Source: Alistipes sp. (GTDB lineage Bacteria > Bacteroidota > Bacteroidia > Bacteroidales > Rikenellaceae). Taken from it: DNA of 64,000 nt. The position numbers were made by a program, and so were the translations under genes. Positions within the stretch are counted from its first letter, which is position 1. Each line of letters starts with the position of its first letter. The stretch spans positions 124,001 to 188,000 of the forward strand of contig JAFTOU010000018.1 of NCBI GenBank assembly GCA_017463615.1, read 5' to 3'. A model generated the notes under the pieces. It searched no databases and was not told the DNA's origin. It worked only from the letters and a program-made list of their open reading frames with translations. Below, one piece after another: positions 59,887 to 64,000 of this stretch.

Positions 59887-60653
59887 AACCCTAAGGTTGT
59901 GCAGGCGTTATAGATACCATCCTTGTCCACATCGGTGGTAATGTAGTCGGCGCGAGCTTTGAGGGCGGGGATGGCGTTGCCCATGGCGACCTTTGTCCAG
60001 CCGTCAACGAACATGGAGAGGTCGTTAGCGGCGTCGCCAAAGACGACCACATCGCTGCAATCGGCGCCGAAGTGGTCCATTATGCGGCGAATGCCGTAGG
60101 CTTTGTCGGATGGCTCAACGAAGAGGTACTCCTTATGAAATCGCCCCCACTGCACGCTCTTGAGGCTCTCAAGGGTATGCTCGGTAGGCTCATAGCAGGC
60201 GATGTAGGCCTTATAAATCTTGTCGTAGTTGTTGGGATCAAGTCCCTCAACCACCCGCGTAGCCATGTAGACATCGTGCGTGAACTCCTCAAAGCGACTG
60301 TCGGGTGCACTGCGAACTACGGTGTTATCCACCTGCAGCGCCCAAGGGATACCCTTCGCCTTGCACTCGTCAATCACACGCACCACGGACTGCTTATCAA
60401 GCGGCTTTATCTCCACCAGCTCGCCATTGATGGTTATGCCATAGCCGCCGTCGCTGACCATATTCTCAAAGCCGAGCTCCCGCATATAGTCTACCGCCAT
60501 CGCCTGCGAGCGCCCCGTGGCTATCGCCAGAAAATGGCCCGCCTCGCGCAGTCGCTGCAACGCCACCTTCGTAGAGTCCGGAATATACGTATTTCCATAC
60601 CCTCCCGCCGCCAGCGTGCCATCAATATCAAAAAACAGATACTTCCGCTTCAT
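59880..60653 (-). CDS. Cof-type HAD phosphatase
   Basis: 257 residues. HAD motif I FFDIDGTLA (nucleophile Asp), motif II ATGR, motif III Lys in PSDKAYGI, motif IV FGDAANDLSMF. A C2-type cap lies between II and III, as in Cof/YidA sugar-phosphate phosphatases. Cytoplasmic. The last residues (LF) and the stop codon come from repeat copy 4. Confidence 0.9.
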   Translation of the reverse strand: MKRKYLFFDIDGTLAAGGYGNTYIPDSTKVALQRLREAGHFLAIATGRSQAMAVDYMRELGFENMVSDGGYGITINGELVEIKPLDKQSVVRVIDECKAKGIPWALQVDNTVVRSAPDSRFEEFTHDVYMATRVVEGLDPNNYDKIYKAYIACYEPTEHTLESLKSVQWGRFHKEYLFVEPSDKAYGIRRIMDHFGADCSDVVVFGDAANDLSMFVDGWTKVAMGNAIPALKARADYITTDVDKDGIYNACTTLGLF

Positions 60654-60687
60654 AGTGTAGTTTTACGCAAAGGTAAACAATTATTTA

Positions 60688-61854
60688 TTATGCAGCAAAG
60701 GTCTCCTCTAATATCTTCAAAAATTCATTATACGATTCTACTGTCAAATTTTGCTTAGCATATCTCTTCATGTTGATATACAGTTCCTCTATATTATTTG
60801 AGTTATCTATAACCTTTGACAGTCCATTATGAAACCTGGTAGAGTTCAGACCTCCGTGCTTACCTCCCGCCTTGAAAATTACATTATCCGTCCTTTGTAC
60901 CAGTCGGGGTAATGCCATAGCGAGCACATCGCCAGCATCGCCCCACTTAGGATTAAACAGGAAATCTAAAAAATTCCTAACCATTAGCCACTCGTGCATA
61001 CCTCCCTGCCCGCGCAGCGATTTCTCCATATGTTCTTTAATCTCAGGATTGGACAGTAGCTCTTGTGTATATTGCGGGTCACTATCTTTGAGTCTAATAA
61101 AAAACTCTATTTTTGACTGAACAGACTTTGGCTTAGTACCAATCTTTCCCTTTACAACACCCTTAAAATTATTCTTTGGGTCTACTCGCAGTACCGTTTT
61201 CTCTTTCTCAGATAGTTCAATAGCTCCCTTATTATGGATATCTTGAACCTCTCTATAGATTTTGGACTTCCTTATCTTCCCTGACAGCTTTAATCGCAAT
61301 TGGTTGTATTTATCTACAACTCTTTCGTACCCGCTCTTTTCTGTATCAAAGGCTTTACTCTTAAATGTTTTATTGGCCGATTCCTCCCAACTCTTTTGTG
61401 AACTCTCCGTACCAAGTCTTTTTGCAGAGATGTCACGAGCCTCTTTTGACGAAGTTTTACCTATTTGCTGAGCGAACTCTTTACTAGCACTCTTTAGAGC
61501 GTTCTCATTTACCTCTCTACCGACCTTTAACGCCAATGTTTTCTTAATATTGGCAGGTGCTGTCTCCTGTAGACTTTTGTGGGATATAGTTATTGCAGGA
61601 TCTGATATTGCATTTGCTCTATTTTTAGATATTGTCCTCTGCGCTATCTCTTTTGAGATGCTCTTCATTCCTTGTTCAGCACCCTCCTCTGCAGCCTCTT
61701 TCGCCGCTCTTTTTCCGAACCATTTACCGATGGTTGTTGATGCTCCATCTACCACGCTCCTAACAGCACGACCGACCTGTGCATCTGCCGTTACTGGAGA
61801 TGTAGTTGCAAAGAGGACTATGCAGAGTATATATCTTATTCTCTTAAAAATCAT
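60688..61854 (-). CDS. Exported Lys/Ser-rich protein with possible toxin-like C-terminal domain
   Basis: 388 residues with a signal peptide (ends VTADAQ). Residues ~25-270 are Lys/Ala/Ser-rich, likely helical and repetitive in composition. The C-terminal ~105 residues are a compact domain with GGMHEWLMVRNFLDF (~285) and GGKHGGLNSTRFHNGL (~331-346), rich in conserved-looking His, Gly and Asn. This layout (signal, low-complexity stalk, compact C-terminal domain) is seen in polymorphic toxins. I do not recognise the domain with certainty. It overlaps the upstream lipoprotein gene by 11 nt, and the pair is AT-rich compared with its surroundings. Confidence 0.6.
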   Translation of the reverse strand: MIFKRIRYILCIVLFATTSPVTADAQVGRAVRSVVDGASTTIGKWFGKRAAKEAAEEGAEQGMKSISKEIAQRTISKNRANAISDPAITISHKSLQETAPANIKKTLALKVGREVNENALKSASKEFAQQIGKTSSKEARDISAKRLGTESSQKSWEESANKTFKSKAFDTEKSGYERVVDKYNQLRLKLSGKIRKSKIYREVQDIHNKGAIELSEKEKTVLRVDPKNNFKGVVKGKIGTKPKSVQSKIEFFIRLKDSDPQYTQELLSNPEIKEHMEKSLRGQGGMHEWLMVRNFLDFLFNPKWGDAGDVLAMALPRLVQRTDNVIFKAGGKHGGLNSTRFHNGLSKVIDNSNNIEELYINMKRYAKQNLTVESYNEFLKILEETFAA

Positions 61855-63094
61855 CGTTAAAAATTCTTCTAATATTACTCTCTGTAGTCTCCTGCGCTTG
61901 CCGTAGGTTTGTGAAAACCTTGGAGATATAATCTCCTATACAAACAGCCGAATCATTGTATATAGTCTCCGCCAACTGCGCAATAGAGTGTTCTACCTCC
62001 TCATTCTGACCAAAACCGTATACCAAATCAGCCACATCGGCAACAAATGCAACAGCACCAACGCCAGGGACAAAACTCAAAGCCATTGAGCCAACTGTAA
62101 GCAATGTACCCAAATCCTTTATACCCTGAATATTTGAGATATCATCGCGTCCAATAACCCACACTAACTCATCATTGAGTACATCATCTGATATGTATAT
62201 ATTCTGATACTTGGAATCGTCAAAATATTGATTAAACAACATTGAACGCATCTGCTTTGATGAATCAACATACTTCGTCAGTCTACTTTTTACCAAACTA
62301 TCAACATACGAATAGTCATAAGCCTCATTTATCTCCTTGTTTACATAACCACTAAATGAGTAATTATCAATATCCTGTCTTTGAAAAATCCTCTTAAATA
62401 TTCCTCTCTGATTTTTCTCATTGGCCGCACTAATAATCTTCTCAATACCCTGCTCAACATATCTTTGAGCCTGATACCTAACAGCCGTCTCTATGCTACT
62501 CAGCAGTTCCCGCTCTGATGTAAAATATGGATCCAGCACACCCATAATATCTCTCATCAGAGAGTCTCGCAAATTACGATATGGTCGCTCTACTTCCGAA
62601 GTTAAATCACTACCCACAAAGGCTTTATAGAGCGACTTAACCGTTGTATAGTCTAATGAATCAATATTTTTGAGGTATGAGTCTGTAATTATTTGCCTTA
62701 AATAATCGTGCTCAATATAGTTATTCTTGTAGAAACGCCCCACCTCGGAGAGGCTCAAATTGGAGAGAGAATCTATTATTGCACATTGGCGTTGTATCAG
62801 TATAGAGTCAAAAAAGAGCGCAACCTCTGTATTATCCTTGGACGCCAAAGAGTACTCTTTTAATAGCTTATATCTTGTTTTTGAATAATCGTAGCTAAAT
62901 AGATATGTCTCAACATATCCTCTGTATTGAGGATATATGTCAAGAAATTCAATGAGGCTTACAACATCGCCCTGCTCATAAGCACTTGAAATAGCCCTTC
63001 TCTCTTCTGTTATGGCAAGTCTGCGCGCCGTGCCGCACGACAATATATGCGCGCACAACAAAAAGGCTGTAAGTATGTAATAGAGTCTCTTCAT
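61844..63094 (-). CDS. Lipoprotein with late hydrophobic hairpin, partner of the toxin-like protein
   Basis: 416 residues from ATG 63094 (the open frame extends 12 codons further, but MKRLYYILTAFLLCAHILSC is a lipoprotein signal). Mostly helical and charged. A Gly/Val-rich hydrophobic segment lies near the C-terminus (about 328-365, TVGSMALSFVPGVGAVAFV), similar in character to membrane-inserting or pre-toxin linkers. No enzymatic motif. Overlap with the downstream gene implies coupled translation. AT-rich composition suggests acquisition. Function unknown. Confidence 0.6.
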   Translation of the reverse strand: MKRLYYILTAFLLCAHILSCGTARRLAITEERRAISSAYEQGDVVSLIEFLDIYPQYRGYVETYLFSYDYSKTRYKLLKEYSLASKDNTEVALFFDSILIQRQCAIIDSLSNLSLSEVGRFYKNNYIEHDYLRQIITDSYLKNIDSLDYTTVKSLYKAFVGSDLTSEVERPYRNLRDSLMRDIMGVLDPYFTSERELLSSIETAVRYQAQRYVEQGIEKIISAANEKNQRGIFKRIFQRQDIDNYSFSGYVNKEINEAYDYSYVDSLVKSRLTKYVDSSKQMRSMLFNQYFDDSKYQNIYISDDVLNDELVWVIGRDDISNIQGIKDLGTLLTVGSMALSFVPGVGAVAFVADVADLVYGFGQNEEVEHSIAQLAETIYNDSAVCIGDYISKVFTNLRQAQETTESNIRRIFNDDF

Positions 63095-63171
63095 ATTACC
63101 ATTGTTGCGATGTGGGTAAAACAATCGCACAAACTATAAGCAGGCTATATTCACAGAGGTCATGGAACAAC

Positions 63172-63198
63172 GAAGGATAGTACAATGTACCATCCTTC
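63172..63198 (-). terminator. Hairpin after ppa with a GTAC tip
   Basis: GAAGGAT-a-GTAC pairs with GTAC-c-ATCCTTC across a 3-nt loop. It is 23 nt beyond the ppa stop on minus, with only a weak T-run. The GTAC tip recalls the dispersed palindromic elements, but no outer arms are seen. Confidence 0.5.
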
Positions 63199-63220
63199 AT
63201 TGACTTAACTTTGCTATCCC

Positions 63221-63898
63221 CTACACATGTCTAAGGATTTCGTCAAGGCCGTCGAAGTGGCACTTGTAGTCCTCAAGGGAGCGGTTGATGATCTCCTGCG
63301 CCTCCTCGTGGCTGTAGACATCAACAATCTCAACCTTCTTTGCCTTCTCGCTGTCTGGCATATCCTTGTAGGTGAGGAAGTAGTGCTTCAGGCGGTTTAC
63401 TACACCCTTTGGAAGCTCCGAAATGTCGGCATAGTTGCCGTAGGTTACATCGTGGGTGAGCACTGCGATAATCTTATCGTCTGCCTCGTTGCCGTCAATC
63501 ATACGGAAGCCACCAATAGGTCTAACCTCGCAGATGATGTCGCCATGAACGATATCGCGCTCGGTGAGCACGCAGATATCCAGCGGGTCGCCATCGCCGA
63601 CGATATTCTCGCGGCCGCTCTGCTGCATACAGTACTGCGCAACGCTGTCACCACAGAAGCTCTGCGGAACAAAGCCATAGAGTGCAGGAACTACATTGGA
63701 GTACTTCTGCGGACGGTCTATCTTCAGATAACCGCTCACCTTATCCAGCTCGTACTTAACAGTGTCGGTTGGCACCATCTCAATAAAGGCGGTAATCACC
63801 TCTGGCGCAGCATCACCCACCTCAAGTCCATGCCACGGATGCGACTTATATCTCAAACCCATCAGTCGCGCGATAGGATCGTTAATCTTATTTCCCAT
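63221..63898 (-). CDS. ppa: Inorganic pyrophosphatase (family I)
   Basis: 225 residues. Metal site DGDPLDICVLTE, KYSNVVPALYGFVPQ near the substrate pocket, and DKIIAVL and LPKGVVNRLKHYF further on. It hydrolyses pyrophosphate in the cytoplasm and pulls biosynthetic reactions forward. The acidic N-terminal extension before KYELDK is usual for Bacteroidota members. Confidence 0.93.
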   Translation of the reverse strand: MGNKINDPIARLMGLRYKSHPWHGLEVGDAAPEVITAFIEMVPTDTVKYELDKVSGYLKIDRPQKYSNVVPALYGFVPQSFCGDSVAQYCMQQSGRENIVGDGDPLDICVLTERDIVHGDIICEVRPIGGFRMIDGNEADDKIIAVLTHDVTYGNYADISELPKGVVNRLKHYFLTYKDMPDSEKAKKVEIVDVYSHEEAQEIINRSLEDYKCHFDGLDEILRHV

Positions 63899-63934
63899 AG
63901 CTGTAGGTATGTTCTATAAATATATACTAATGTA

Positions 63935-63942
63935 CAAAGGTA
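63935..63942 (-). promoter_or_regulatory. -7 box for ppa
   Basis: Minus-strand TACCTTTG, 36 nt upstream of the start. The nearest TTTG is 22 nt further, slightly long. Confidence 0.5.
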
Positions 63943-64000
63943 GTAAAAATTTAGAACTATTGGTCAAAAAATGGAAATTATTTTGGCTGTTGGCTGTTAG

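Noticed and set aside
1-64000. CRISPR array, rRNA operon or prophage
   Set aside because: No regular spacer-repeat pattern, no rRNA-like sequence and no phage structural or integrase genes were seen.

Overview
The window reads as the chromosome of a Bacteroidales bacterium. Supporting signs are a SusC/SusD pair with an ECF sigma/FecR switch, DUF4493, PCMD and fimbrillin-type lipoproteins, the SecG/LptE/sigma-54-activator gene group, a Bacteroidota-style arginine cluster with a succinylornithine-type transcarbamylase, and repeated promoters of the form TTTG-N19-TAnnTTTG. Moderate GC and gene content suggest Rikenellaceae/Alistipes or a relative; the genus is inference.

Layout. 1-2114: the 3' end of a sulfatase and an NCS2 purine permease. 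2166-6382 (minus): a WYL regulator, then an envelope operon (HU-like membrane protein, sigma-54-type activator, LptE, TPR protein, SecG). 6732-18686: a polysaccharide utilization locus made of alpha-galactosidase GH27, a metallophosphoesterase lipoprotein, a DUF1735/F5-8C binding lipoprotein, SusD, SusC, FecR and a divergent ECF sigma gene. 18819-31848: a large surface-protein region, with a beta-helix-repeat lipoprotein on minus and, on plus, a fimbrillin-like protein, three DUF4493 proteins (one with PCMD), two beta-barrels and a second PCMD protein, interrupted by a 186-bp MITE with TTAA duplications. 31841-32470: HD hydrolase. 32636-36727 (minus): Phe/Tyr operon pheA, aminotransferase, tyrA, aroG-chorismate mutase, behind an apparently complete Phe/Tyr leader-peptide attenuator. 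36716-46025 (minus): arginine operon GNAT, argG, argC, argD, DUF418, argF', argB, argE, argH. 46288-50747 (minus): metF-metH. 50861-63898: a YbjN-like protein, an AAA+ ATPase, an OMP, two histidine phosphatases, a cysteine desulfidase, tRNA-Phe, small membrane proteins, an NAD(P)-binding protein, a Cof-type phosphatase, an AT-rich two-gene island with toxin-like features, and inorganic pyrophosphatase.

Two observations stand out. (1) Four dispersed ~127-130 bp palindromic elements share architecture: an outer inverted repeat, a long inner hairpin whose stem sequence differs in each copy but stays complementary, and an invariant tip GTAC-loop-CGTAC. They sit at gene 3' ends, and the right arm of one encodes the end of MetH, which looks shortened. 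(2) The pheA operon has a canonical promoter, a 19-residue leader peptide rich in Phe and Tyr, a 9-bp antiterminator starting right after the leader stop codon, and an intrinsic terminator 10 nt before pheA. With a tRNA-Phe gene in the same window, this makes a testable attenuation circuit.

All calls come from reading the sequence and from family knowledge; no searches were run.
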